NCBI GenBank assembly: GCA_017626365.1
Contig: JAGAIV010000033.1
Location: forward strand, 62,001-126,000
Source: Clostridia bacterium
GTDB taxonomy: Bacteria; Bacillota; Clostridia; TANB77; CAG-508
DNA length: 64,000 nucleotides
Direction of reading: 5' to 3'
Under the pieces are notes generated by a model, which saw only the letters and a program-made list of their open reading frames with translations, was not told the origin of the DNA and did no database searches. Within the stretch, counting starts at the first letter, position 1. Each line of letters opens with the position of its first letter. Made by a program: the position numbers and the translations under genes. Positions 36,447 through 44,654 of this stretch are shown here, piece after piece.

Positions 36447-36728
36447 ATGTATACGATTGTTAATTTGTATAGTACTAAAAAAGGTGAAATAACTAGATTT
36501 TTGTCTAGCTACTATAATAAACCAATATCGCTTGAGGATGATTTAAAATGGGAAAATAAGTACGAAAATTCTATTGAAATTGCAGATATTATTGGCGCTT
36601 TTATTGATAATAATGATAAATATAATATTAATATGTGGATTAGCTTAGATGAAGATGCTTTTTTAAATATTACAGATGATAATGCTGATAATATTATTCG
36701 TTATTTATATGAACGTTTTCCATATTAA
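36447..36728 (+). CDS. Unrecognised acidic protein, 93 aa
   Basis: A small acidic soluble protein (MYTIVNLYSTKKGEITRFLS; IADIIGAFIDNNDKYNINMW). ATG follows TAGGTGA. No family is recognised. It overlaps the 3' end of dtd by four bases and diverges from the lipoprotein gene. Confidence 0.65.
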   Translation: MYTIVNLYSTKKGEITRFLSSYYNKPISLEDDLKWENKYENSIEIADIIGAFIDNNDKYNINMWISLDEDAFLNITDDNADNIIRYLYERFPY

Positions 36729-37162
36729 TCTTCTAATATAATAGTTACAGGTCCATCATTTGTTAATGTTACTTTCATATCTGCACCAAAAATTCCATGC
36801 TCTACTCCTATTTCTTGCTTTTCTACTTCTTTTATAAAATATTCATATAATTTGTTTGCATGTTCTGGTTTACCTGCGTTTGTAAAACTTGGTCTATTTC
36901 CTTTTCTACAATCTGCATATAAAGTAAATTGAGATATAACCAGTATTTTGCCAGTTATATCTTTTACGGATAAATTCATTTTATCATTCTCGTCACTAAA
37001 AATTCGTAGGTTCACAATTTTCTTAACAATTTTACTTATTGTTTCTTCGGTGTCTTCATCAGAAATACCTAATAAAATAACAAGACCTTTTTCGATTTTT
37101 CCAACTATTTTATTATTTACTGCTACATTTGCACTGGTTACTCTTTGTATTACTGTTTTCAT
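36725..37162 (-). CDS. dtd: D-aminoacyl-tRNA deacylase
   Basis: A 145-residue DTD: MKTVIQRVTSANVAVNNKIV at the start, the Ser-Gln-x-x-Thr motif in LVISQFTLYADCRKGNRPSF near residue 77, and the Gly-Pro-Val motif in NDGPVTIILE at the C-terminus. It removes D-amino acids (and Gly mischarged on tRNA-Ala) from tRNAs. Its ATG overlaps the stop of the zinc-ribbon gene upstream (ATGA), showing translational coupling. Confidence 0.96.
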   Translation of the reverse strand: MKTVIQRVTSANVAVNNKIVGKIEKGLVILLGISDEDTEETISKIVKKIVNLRIFSDENDKMNLSVKDITGKILVISQFTLYADCRKGNRPSFTNAGKPEHANKLYEYFIKEVEKQEIGVEHGIFGADMKVTLTNDGPVTIILED

Positions 37163-37554
37163 ACTTCTTCCTCATTTTCTTTTTGTTCATCACCACAATT
37201 TGGGCAATATTTGTAATCTAATTCTATTTCACAAAAACAATTTGGACATTGTTTTTTATCTTTTAGTGTTAATAGTTCTTTTCTTTCATCTTCTATTCTG
37301 TCGCATAATTCATCAATTTGAATACAATATTCTTCTAAAACTGCATCTATATCAATATCTAACGCTTTATCATTTACGTGATGCTCATACATTTTTTTAC
37401 CAATTTCTTCATATAAATCTTCTATTTGAGATTTGTGCTCATTCATTTGCATTTTTAGCTTTGCTTCCCTTGCTAGTTTTGAAGTTTTCTCACTTGTATA
37501 CTTATAAGTTTCGCTTGCTTTTTTTCCTAATTTATCAAAAAAATCCATTTTCAA
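37159..37554 (-). CDS. Zinc-ribbon coiled-coil protein, 131 aa
   Basis: The N-terminal 100 residues are helical and charged (MDFFDKLGKKASETYKYTSE), ending with a zinc ribbon CPNCFCEIELDYKYCPNCG. The same layout is common in small Clostridia proteins of unknown role. It lies between gpsA and dtd in a same-strand run. Confidence 0.75.
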   Translation of the reverse strand: MKMDFFDKLGKKASETYKYTSEKTSKLAREAKLKMQMNEHKSQIEDLYEEIGKKMYEHHVNDKALDIDIDAVLEEYCIQIDELCDRIEDERKELLTLKDKKQCPNCFCEIELDYKYCPNCGDEQKENEEEV

Positions 37555-37596
37555 TACCTCCGTTTTTACTAAGTATTATAGGCATTTTTTTGATTT

Positions 37597-38580
37597 TTAT
37601 TCACTTTTTTTATCACGTGTCATAAGCATAGTTACTGCCTTTTTAGGATCTAATCCATTATAAAGAACATCATAAACTGCATGAACAATTGGCATGTCAA
37701 CATCATAAATTTTGGAAAGTTCATATGCTACTTCAATATTATCAATACTTTCAATCGTCATTCCAACTTCTTTTCTTGTTTCTTCAATTGTTTTTCCTGC
37801 ACCAATTAGTTTTCCTGCTCTTCTATTTCTGCTATGCTCACTTAAACAAGTAACAATTAAATCACCAAGTCCAGTTAATCCATAAAAAGTATCTTGCTTT
37901 CCTCCCATTTTAACGCCTAGACGACTAATTTCGGTTAAGCCTCTTGTAATTAATGCTGCAAAAGAATTGTCTCCCAAACCTAATTCTGCTGCAACTCCTG
38001 CACAAAATGCAATAATATTTTTTAATGCTCCTCCAAGTTCAACTCCTTTTACATCTGATGAAGTATAAATTCTCATTTTTTCATTCATAAAAATAGAACG
38101 AACTTCTTCTTGTAATTCTTCATATTTTGAAGCAACTACCATTGCTGTTGGAATTTGTCTTGAAACTTCTTCTGCATGGCTTGGTCCAGATAAAACAGCA
38201 TATGGTTTATCTGGTAATTCTTCTTCAATAATTTGGTCTAAAGAATATAATGTTTCTCTTTCAAACCCTTTTGCACACATAACAATTGGTTGATTATTAA
38301 TATATTCTTTGTATTGTTTCAAAATATTACGAACAAATTTTGATGGTGTTACATGTAATATAATATCAGTATCTTTTAATGTTTCTTTAAAATCTGTATA
38401 ACATGTAATATTTTCTGGTAATGTTACTTCTGGTAAGAATTTGCATTTTCTTTCATTGTTAATTAGGTTTGCTTCTTCTTCTGCAAAAGACCATATTTTT
38501 ACAATATGCCCCATGTTTGCTAGATGAATAGAAAGAGCAACTCCCCAACTACCACTTCCTATAACTGCGATTTTTTTCAT
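37597..38580 (-). CDS. gpsA: Glycerol-3-phosphate dehydrogenase (NAD(P)+)
   Basis: A 327-residue enzyme with the NAD-binding GSGSWGVALSIHLANMGH, the AKGFE signature (VMCAKGFERETL), GGALKNIIAFCAGVAAELGLGDN with the catalytic Lys, and GLTGLGDLIVTC. It supplies sn-glycerol-3-phosphate for phospholipid synthesis. It follows plsY by 11 bases, so the two act in the same pathway and transcript. Confidence 0.97.
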   Translation of the reverse strand: MKKIAVIGSGSWGVALSIHLANMGHIVKIWSFAEEEANLINNERKCKFLPEVTLPENITCYTDFKETLKDTDIILHVTPSKFVRNILKQYKEYINNQPIVMCAKGFERETLYSLDQIIEEELPDKPYAVLSGPSHAEEVSRQIPTAMVVASKYEELQEEVRSIFMNEKMRIYTSSDVKGVELGGALKNIIAFCAGVAAELGLGDNSFAALITRGLTEISRLGVKMGGKQDTFYGLTGLGDLIVTCLSEHSRNRRAGKLIGAGKTIEETRKEVGMTIESIDNIEVAYELSKIYDVDMPIVHAVYDVLYNGLDPKKAVTMLMTRDKKSE

Positions 38581-38591
38581 TTGATTTCCTC

Positions 38592-39221
38592 CTATTTTTT
38601 GAATGATAATTTGTTTTCGGTTCCGCTTAAAATTCTTTTAATATTACTTCTATGATTGAATGCTACTATTAATGCCATTATTACGCTAAAAATAAAATAA
38701 TTTCCTGGTACAATAAAATAATCTTGTCCTATGAATAATGTTAGAACTGGGAATAAGATTGCTGCAAGAACAGAACCTGCTGATACCATTCTTGTTAGTG
38801 CCATAATCACAAGTGCGAACACTAAGCAAATCAATCCAATTTGCCAGTTAATTAATAGTAATACACCAAGTGATGTTGCAACTCCTTTTCCTCCTTTAAA
38901 TCCGAAAAAGATTGGAAAAGTATGTCCTATAACAACAGCTACAGCTGCTATTTGAACAAGTAGTGCTCCATCTAGTTCTTTTACAATGTTGCTTAATAAC
39001 ACTGCAATTAAAATTGCTATAATACCTTTTAAAATATCACAGATTAAAGTAAGAGCTGCTGCTTTTTTTCCAACGGTTCTTAATACGTTGGTTGAACCTG
39101 CATTACCGCTTCCTTTTTCTCTTACATCAAACCCTGCCATTTTTTTAGAAAAAATAACAGAAAAACTAATACTTCCTATTGCATATGCTACAATTGCCAT
39201 TACTATGTAATATGCTACCAT
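38592..39221 (-). CDS. plsY: Glycerol-3-phosphate acyltransferase PlsY
   Basis: A 209-residue polytopic enzyme with the three PlsY motifs: GSISFSVIFSKK near the start, GSGNAGSTNVLRTVGKK near residue 37, and GFKGGKGVATSLGVLL near residue 107, and NHRSNIKRILSGTENK at the end. It acylates glycerol-3-phosphate with acyl phosphate. It is directly upstream of gpsA. Confidence 0.97.
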   Translation of the reverse strand: MVAYYIVMAIVAYAIGSISFSVIFSKKMAGFDVREKGSGNAGSTNVLRTVGKKAAALTLICDILKGIIAILIAVLLSNIVKELDGALLVQIAAVAVVIGHTFPIFFGFKGGKGVATSLGVLLLINWQIGLICLVFALVIMALTRMVSAGSVLAAILFPVLTLFIGQDYFIVPGNYFIFSVIMALIVAFNHRSNIKRILSGTENKLSFKK

Positions 39222-39233
39222 GTTTTATACCTC

Positions 39234-39479
39234 CTATTTATTTTTACTTTCTATATTTTGCAATTCAAATCTATATTTTTGTTCTACATTTGGATACTTT
39301 TCGTGGTCTACTTCGGATAAGAACATATCGTATGGTCTTATATATAGTTCATTATTTCCATATAATGCTCTGTAAACAACATATTTTTCTTTTGTCTCTG
39401 AATGTATTGCTAGATCTTCTACTATATAATAATCTCCTTTAAAGTGTTTATAAACTCCTTTTATTTTTAATTCATTCAT
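39234..39479 (-). CDS. DUF1653 domain protein
   Basis: An 81-residue protein whose KIKGVYKHFKGDYYIVEDLA and YVVYRALYGNNELYIRPYDM segments match DUF1653, a small domain of unknown role. Its start overlaps the end of der by four bases, so it is translationally coupled to it. Confidence 0.85.
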   Translation of the reverse strand: MNELKIKGVYKHFKGDYYIVEDLAIHSETKEKYVVYRALYGNNELYIRPYDMFLSEVDHEKYPNVEQKYRFELQNIESKNK

Positions 39480-40805
39480 TCTTCACTTTCTCCTTTCTCT
39501 CTTACAATCATTCTAATCGGTGTACCAATTAGTCCAAATTCTTTTCTTAATTGATTCATTAAATAACGTTCATAAGAAAAATGGAATAATTCTTTATTAT
39601 TAACAAATACAACAAATGTAGGTGGTTTTGTCGTTGCCTGGGTCATGTAATAGATTTTTAATCGTTTTCCTTTATCTGTTGGCGGTTGTACAATTGCAAT
39701 TGCTTCATTTAGTACTTGGTTTAGCATACTCGTTGTTACTCTTAATGCATTTTGACTTGCTACATTGTTTATGGTTTCATATAGTTTATTTACTCTTTGT
39801 CCTGTTTTTGCTGAAATGAATAGGATTGGTGCATAGGTTAAATACGATAATTTGTTATATACATCTTTTTTAAATTGTTCAATAGTATAAGTATCTTTTT
39901 CTACAGCATCCCATTTATTAATCACTAATATAATACCCTTGCCTGCCTCATGTGCTTCTCCTGCAATTTTTGCATCTTGGTCGGTTACTCCCTCAGTTGC
40001 ATCTATCATCATTAAACAGACATCTGCTCTTTCAATGGCAAGAAGAGTTCTCATAACACTAAATTTTTCAATAGATTCATTTACTTTGCTTTTTCTTCTT
40101 ATTCCTGCAGTATCTATAAATACATATTTTCCAAATTCATTTTCAAAAGAGGAATCGATAGCATCTCTTGTTGTTCCTGCGATGTTACTAACAATAACTC
40201 TTTCTTCTCCTAAAATTTTATTTACTAAAGAAGATTTTCCAACATTAGGTTTTCCAATGATAGCTACTTTTATTGTTTCATCATCTTCTGAATTTTCATC
40301 TTCTTTTGGAAAATTCTCATATACTTCATCTAAAATGTCACCAATTCCAATTGCATTAGTTGCAGAAAGTGGATGTGGTTCTCCTAGACCCAAGTTATAG
40401 AATTCATAGATATCGTCTGTTGTCTTTCCATAACTATCTGCTTTGTTACAAACCAATACCACTGGCTTTCCAGATCTTTTCAATATAAGGGCAATATCCT
40501 TATCTACCTCAGTCACACCTTGCTTAATATCTGTTAAAAAAATAATCACATCTGCTAGATTAATAGCAATATTGGCTTGGTTTGCAATTTCTTGTGTAAT
40601 AAAATCCTCGGAATCAATTTCAATACCGTCCCGTATCAATAACTGTAAAATCTCTTCCTCTCCAATTACACTCTGCATAAACTCTATCTCTCGTTACCCC
40701 TGGTTTGTCCTCTACAATGGATAAACGTTCTCCTACAATATAATTAAAAAATGTTGACTTTCCAACATTTGGTCTTCCAACAATAGCCACTGTTGGTTTT
40801 GCCAT
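39476..40805 (-). CDS. der: Ribosome assembly GTPase Der (EngA), needs +1 frameshift at CGG
   Basis: 442 residues once one base is skipped. The N-terminal G domain opens [20 protein letters not shown] (start 40805 after GAGGTGAG); the zero frame stops after FTVIDTGRY. Skipping the C at 40628 gives [14 protein letters not shown], the G3 switch motif D-T-G-G of the first G domain. The second G domain ([36 protein letters not shown]) and the KH-like domain follow. Der is essential for 50S assembly in bacteria, so an unrepaired break would be lethal. Confidence 0.95.
40625..40628 (-). other. CGGT +1 frameshift site in der (DTGG motif)
   Basis: Minus strand, preceding codon GGA. Zero frame: CGG TAT TGA. 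+1 frame: GGT ATT GAA ATT, giving D-T-G-G-I-E-I. Confidence 0.93.
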
Positions 40806-40876
40806 ATTTCTCACCTCATTTGCTATTCTATAACATTTATGGGTTATAGTCAATTATTGTAATAGAATTTTAATAA

Positions 40877-40918
40877 AATAAATGAGGTATCTCAAAAATA
40901 TGTGATACCTCATTTATT
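40877..40918 (-). terminator. Terminator of the 40927 gene
   Basis: Perfect 15-bp stem AATAAATGAGGTATC / GATACCTCATTTATT. Confidence 0.85.
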
Positions 40919-40926
40919 GGTCGTAA

Positions 40927-41232
40927 TTAATGTAATAAAACTTTTCTTAAATCTTCCGTAGAAAGGCTGTTTGCAATCGTTTCATATACTTCTTCTTCCG
41001 AAAAAGACTTGTTCAACTTTGCATTGCCTATCAATATAACATAGTACTCTACTTCTTCACTTTTCAAGAGTTTAAATAAATCCTTGGAAAGTTTTCGTAA
41101 ATTAAGTTCTTGAAAATCAATTACTTCCCATCTTCCTGTATTCGGCTCCAATTCCCTTAATTGGATATTACCATTACCAAAAGATTCCTCCCGTATTTTT
41201 AACTTTGGAAAAGCTTTTTTTGATCTTGTCAT
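40927..41232 (-). CDS. Orphan protein, 101 aa
   Basis: A soluble protein of unknown family (MTRSKKAFPKLKIREESFGN; SKDLFKLLKSEEVEYYVILI). It is a single-gene unit: promoter TTGACA/TACAAT at 41278-41307, ribosome site AAAGGAGAAAG, perfect terminator at 40877. Its Arg in KIREE is CGG (followed by G); reading +1 there ends at TAA eleven codons on. Member of the orphan class. Confidence 0.6.
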   Translation of the reverse strand: MTRSKKAFPKLKIREESFGNGNIQLRELEPNTGRWEVIDFQELNLRKLSKDLFKLLKSEEVEYYVILIGNAKLNKSFSEEEVYETIANSLSTEDLRKVLLH

Positions 41233-41277
41233 TTCTTTCTCCTTTCAGTTGTAGGGGTTTACCAATTTTATAAAGAT

Positions 41278-41307
41278 ATTGTAACACTTTTTACAGTCTT
41301 ATGTCAA
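41278..41307 (-). promoter_or_regulatory. Promoter of the 40927 gene
   Basis: Minus strand TTGACA (41307-41302), 18 bases, TACAAT (41283-41278). Confidence 0.65.
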
Positions 41308-41324
41308 GTAATGTCGAGTTCATA

Positions 41325-43016
41325 TTATATTGATTCTTTAGTCTTCATATATACTATTCCAATAATTCCTATTACAGTCAGCACATACGAAATTTTCATA
41401 AATATTGTTCCTGTATAAGAAACTATTATACTTGCATTATCTACATTTGGCACTGTAATCATGCAAAATCCATAGTCTGATTCTTCTATTTTTAACTCAA
41501 GACTTGTTCCATCTTCTTTTTCTAGTTTCGCTGAGTATCCTAAATAGAAAATATATGGTAATTCAAGTTTTGTATTTTCTCCAGACTGTTCTATTTTAAA
41601 GGTTAAGTTTGTATTTTCTTTTTTAGTTTCACTAATAGTAGCATTTCTTTCTAATATGATGACCTCATTAGACCTTTGCTCAATATATGATCTATTTGAA
41701 AAAGCCTTTTGCGGTAGGTATTCAAAAGAAGCACATCCTGCGTGTACTCTTCCAGTAGAAGAGGTTACTGGAACTGGTTGTAAGTATCTTTCTTCATTAA
41801 ATGGTATTTCCACACTCCTTTTTGCTACTATTAAAGAACCACATATATATACAATAATAAAAATAACAGCATAAATCTCTTTTTTCGAGTTGTAATTCAT
41901 AAAATGTGCAAATCCAATTCCAGCTACAATACTTAAGAAAAAGCTTTCAAATTCCATCATTCTCCATGGAAACTGAATCATTTTTAATGTATCTGGCAAA
42001 TATTCAAATGGAAATATTTTTAATGTTGTGATAATGCTAATAAGTCCAAATATCAGGAATATTTTAATCAATTCTTGATAACGTTTTGGTAGTTTTTTTC
42101 GGTAACAGAATGTAAGAAATAATCCAATTAAAATAGCAAATCCAATATGAAAGTTCATTTGGTAGTGTTCTGTAAATAATAATTCTAGTATACTTAGTTT
42201 TGAACTAATTAAAGTGTTATCTTTATACATCCTATCCGGCAAAAACACTTCATACGTTGTTGTTAACATATGTTCTAATAGTGGAATCCAATAGAAACTT
42301 GTGCATAGTAAAATAAGCAAAACACAAATCAAAATCTTCTTTATGGTTCCTCTTATTTTTAGTTTTTTGAAGTTAATTAATAGATAAATCAAACAAAAAA
42401 TTGCTGTATATACCGCCATTACATTGTGAGTTAATATAAGTCCAACCGCACCTATTATAATGCCAAATGGCTTTTTGTTTCTTCTATGAAACAAATCATA
42501 CATCCCACTAAATATAATTGGTAAAAAAATGAAGGACGCGAGCTCTGCTATTGCAATACGATTGTAAAGGTCTGTTAAATGATATGGTGCACACATATAA
42601 AGAACGGCAGAAACTACTCCCGCTTTATAGCTTTTCGTTATTTTATATACAAATTGATACATAAATATACCAGATAATGCAATGGTAAGTAGCATAAATA
42701 ATTTTAAGCATACAACAAAAGATGAAGTAAATAGTTTAAATATTAGTGGAATATATGCCGTTAATGGACTATAAAACAAGTTCCAAGAATATCCAAATCC
42801 ATTACAAAAATCTGACATAATCATAGGAAATACATGTCCTTCTTTTATAGTGTTATATGTCCCTATTAATCTACATATATGCTGAATACCATCATCTCTT
42901 GAAATATCCATATATTTCGAAAATAATGGAATGCAAACAAATATTGAAATAAATATAATAATTAAATAACTTAATACTTTTTTATTTTTTAACAAGTCTC
43001 TTATTATTTTTTTCAT
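41325..43016 (-). CDS. Large polytopic membrane protein, GT-C-like
   Basis: A 563-residue protein with about 11-12 hydrophobic segments. An early acidic loop SRDDGIQHICRLIGTYNTIK, then GFGYSWNLFYSPLTAYIPLI and LYNRIAIAELASFIFLPI resemble the bacterial YfhO/6-pyruvoyl-tetrahydropterin synthase-related membrane proteins, which have GT-C glycosyltransferase topology. The C-terminal 100 residues are a beta-rich exterior domain. It probably adds sugars at the outer face; substrate unknown. It follows the dCMP deaminase gene by 13 bases. Confidence 0.65.
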   Translation of the reverse strand: MKKIIRDLLKNKKVLSYLIIIFISIFVCIPLFSKYMDISRDDGIQHICRLIGTYNTIKEGHVFPMIMSDFCNGFGYSWNLFYSPLTAYIPLIFKLFTSSFVVCLKLFMLLTIALSGIFMYQFVYKITKSYKAGVVSAVLYMCAPYHLTDLYNRIAIAELASFIFLPIIFSGMYDLFHRRNKKPFGIIIGAVGLILTHNVMAVYTAIFCLIYLLINFKKLKIRGTIKKILICVLLILLCTSFYWIPLLEHMLTTTYEVFLPDRMYKDNTLISSKLSILELLFTEHYQMNFHIGFAILIGLFLTFCYRKKLPKRYQELIKIFLIFGLISIITTLKIFPFEYLPDTLKMIQFPWRMMEFESFFLSIVAGIGFAHFMNYNSKKEIYAVIFIIVYICGSLIVAKRSVEIPFNEERYLQPVPVTSSTGRVHAGCASFEYLPQKAFSNRSYIEQRSNEVIILERNATISETKKENTNLTFKIEQSGENTKLELPYIFYLGYSAKLEKEDGTSLELKIEESDYGFCMITVPNVDNASIIVSYTGTIFMKISYVLTVIGIIGIVYMKTKESI

Positions 43017-43029
43017 TAGCTACTCCTTC

Positions 43030-43533
43030 TTAATAGGTGTTTCTTCCTTCTAATAAGTCATCATTTTTAACCCAATCTTCTACATTTACAACCAAGTATT
43101 CTTCTTTGGTTGCACCACGAATAATTACTTCTTTAATACCTGCATTAATAATCATTTTACGGCACATTTGGCAGGAATTTGCCCCTGGTTCATATGCTCC
43201 GGTATTTACTCTTTTTCCAACAAGATACATAGTAGCTCCAATCATATCTTTTCTAGATGCACTAAGCATCGCATTTTGTTCGGCATGTACTGACCTGCAT
43301 GCGTCATATCCTCCATGATGAATATCTGGAAATTTTTCTTTTTTTGTGCAATAGCCTAAATCAATACAATTCATTCTTCCTCGAGGAGCACCTGTATATC
43401 CAGTAGAAATAATCTCATCATTTTTTACAATAATACATCCAAAGTTTTTGCGAAGACACGTTCCTCTTTCTGAAACTGCTTCTGCTATATCCAAGTAATA
43501 GTTAATTTTATCAACTCTTTTATTTTCTCCCAT
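43030..43533 (-). CDS. dCMP deaminase (ComEB-like)
   Basis: A 167-residue zinc deaminase. The active site H-A-E is in SVHAEQNAMLSASRKD near residue 82, with zinc cysteines in GANSCQMCRKMIINAG. The N-terminal region (CLRKNFGCIIVKNDEIISTG) and GAPRG are typical of dCMP deaminase. It turns dCMP to dUMP for thymidylate synthesis. The start at 43533 is preferred over the GTG at 43542, which lies within the ribosome site AGGTGAAA. Confidence 0.92.
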   Translation of the reverse strand: MGENKRVDKINYYLDIAEAVSERGTCLRKNFGCIIVKNDEIISTGYTGAPRGRMNCIDLGYCTKKEKFPDIHHGGYDACRSVHAEQNAMLSASRKDMIGATMYLVGKRVNTGAYEPGANSCQMCRKMIINAGIKEVIIRGATKEEYLVVNVEDWVKNDDLLEGRNTY

Positions 43534-43615
43534 ATTTTTCACCTTCTCTTTTTGCTTATTATATCAATATTATATATTTTTTTCAATAAATTTTCATAAA
43601 AAGCGAACCTTTCTC

Positions 43616-43644
43616 TTGACAAATTTGTTAAAAATTAGTATACT
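43616..43644 (+). promoter_or_regulatory. rpmF promoter
   Basis: TTGACA (43616-43621), 17 bases, TATACT (43639-43644), 73 bases before the rpmF ATG. Confidence 0.8.
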
Positions 43645-43717
43645 CTTATAGTGACTTAAAAATTGCTAAAATTTAAAAGATATATACATATCAATGAAAA
43701 CGAGGAGGGAATAAAAA

Positions 43718-43909
43718 ATGGCACAACCAAAAAGAAGATGGTCTAAAGCAAGAACAGGATTAAAAAGATCAACATGGAAATTAGAAAACCCTAACTTTGC
43801 AGAATGCCCACATTGCCACGAACCAGTTATGCAACATACAGCTTGCTCAAACTGCGGATACTATGATGGAAAAAAAGTTATGGCAGGAAAAAATGAAGAA
43901 AATAACTAA
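43718..43909 (+). CDS. rpmF: Ribosomal protein L32
   Basis: A 63-residue L32: MAQPKRRWSKARTGLKRSTW, then a zinc ribbon CPHCHEPVMQHTACSNCGYY with all four cysteines in place (the C+ form). GAGGAGGGA precedes the ATG. It is a single-gene transcript with its own promoter and terminator. Confidence 0.97.
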   Translation: MAQPKRRWSKARTGLKRSTWKLENPNFAECPHCHEPVMQHTACSNCGYYDGKKVMAGKNEENN

Positions 43910-43917
43910 TAAAGAAA

Positions 43918-43942
43918 CAACACAGAAATGTGTTGCTTTTTT
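43918..43942 (+). terminator. Terminator of rpmF
   Basis: CAACACA / TGTGTTG stem with GAAA loop, then CTTTTTTA. Confidence 0.88.
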
Positions 43943-43964
43943 ATTATATTTTATTATATATAAA

Positions 43965-43995
43965 GGACGCCGACAAAAACACTCGGCGCCCTTTT
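43965..43995. terminator. GC-rich hairpin between rpmF and 44021 gene
   Basis: GGACGCCGA / TCGGCGCCC stem (one mismatch), followed by TTTT on the plus strand. Its GC content stands out and matches the neighbouring 44021 gene. Confidence 0.7.
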
Positions 43996-44020
43996 CCCCC
44001 AAATTTGGAATTATTCAGTT

Positions 44021-44494
44021 TTAAAACTTAATTTCGCCGTTGTTACAAGCACTTAAGCGCTTAACCAGCTGACGAATCGGTGTGTGCGGTTTAAAAAACG
44101 CATGGCCATCTTTTGAAACCAGCTCCGGTACACTTTCCCAAATTTGGGTCTTGCTCAAGCCAAATTGCTGCTGCAAATCATCTATCGAAATATCTTCCGA
44201 TGTTCTGAGTATCATTGCGCACAGCCCCATGACTCTTTCATAGTCTTTTCCCAAGACCTCTCTGGGTTTTCCCGGTCCTTTGTCTCCCACTTTTATGCGA
44301 ACATGATCAATACCTACAGCTTTTGTCTGCTTATGCAGCCTCAAGCAAGTATTTAATAGGGTATAAGCTACCTGATTGATCCGTCCCTCATCAGTAATAA
44401 TACCTTTGTGTATGGATAAGGTATAAGCCAAATCCAGCTCTACCACCATATCCTTCTTTGCTTCCAAAATATACTCCTCAATTGATTTTGCCAT
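44021..44494 (-). CDS. Orphan protein, 157 aa, GC-rich
   Basis: A soluble, mostly helical protein (MAKSIEEYILEAKKDMVVEL; HKQTKAVGIDHVRIKVGDKG; LVSKDGHAFFKPHTPIRQLV). No family is recognised. The composition is clearly richer in GC than its neighbours, which points to transfer. A single-gene unit with promoter at 44562-44590. Its Arg in DEGRIN is CGG (CGGA); a +1 shift would give TAG four codons on. Member of the orphan class. Confidence 0.65.
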   Translation of the reverse strand: MAKSIEEYILEAKKDMVVELDLAYTLSIHKGIITDEGRINQVAYTLLNTCLRLHKQTKAVGIDHVRIKVGDKGPGKPREVLGKDYERVMGLCAMILRTSEDISIDDLQQQFGLSKTQIWESVPELVSKDGHAFFKPHTPIRQLVKRLSACNNGEIKF

Positions 44495-44561
44495 AATTTG
44501 TTGTCTCCTTTCGGTTTCTATTTTGTTTGGGGGAAATTGCTTCTGTTAGCAATATATATAT

Positions 44562-44590
44562 ATTATATATCAATTTATGTTAATTTGCAA
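44562..44590 (-). promoter_or_regulatory. Promoter of the 44021 gene
   Basis: Minus strand TTGCAA (44590-44585), 17 bases containing ATTAACATAA, TATAAT (44567-44562). Confidence 0.65.
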
Positions 44591-44624
44591 CAATTTTACA
44601 TAATTTTGTTAAAATAATTTTAAA

Positions 44625-44648
44625 AAGGACAGATATAAATCTGTCCTT
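44625..44648 (-). terminator. Terminator of M18 peptidase gene
   Basis: Perfect 10-bp stem AAGGACAGAT / ATCTGTCCTT. Confidence 0.85.
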
Positions 44649-44654
44649 GCATTT

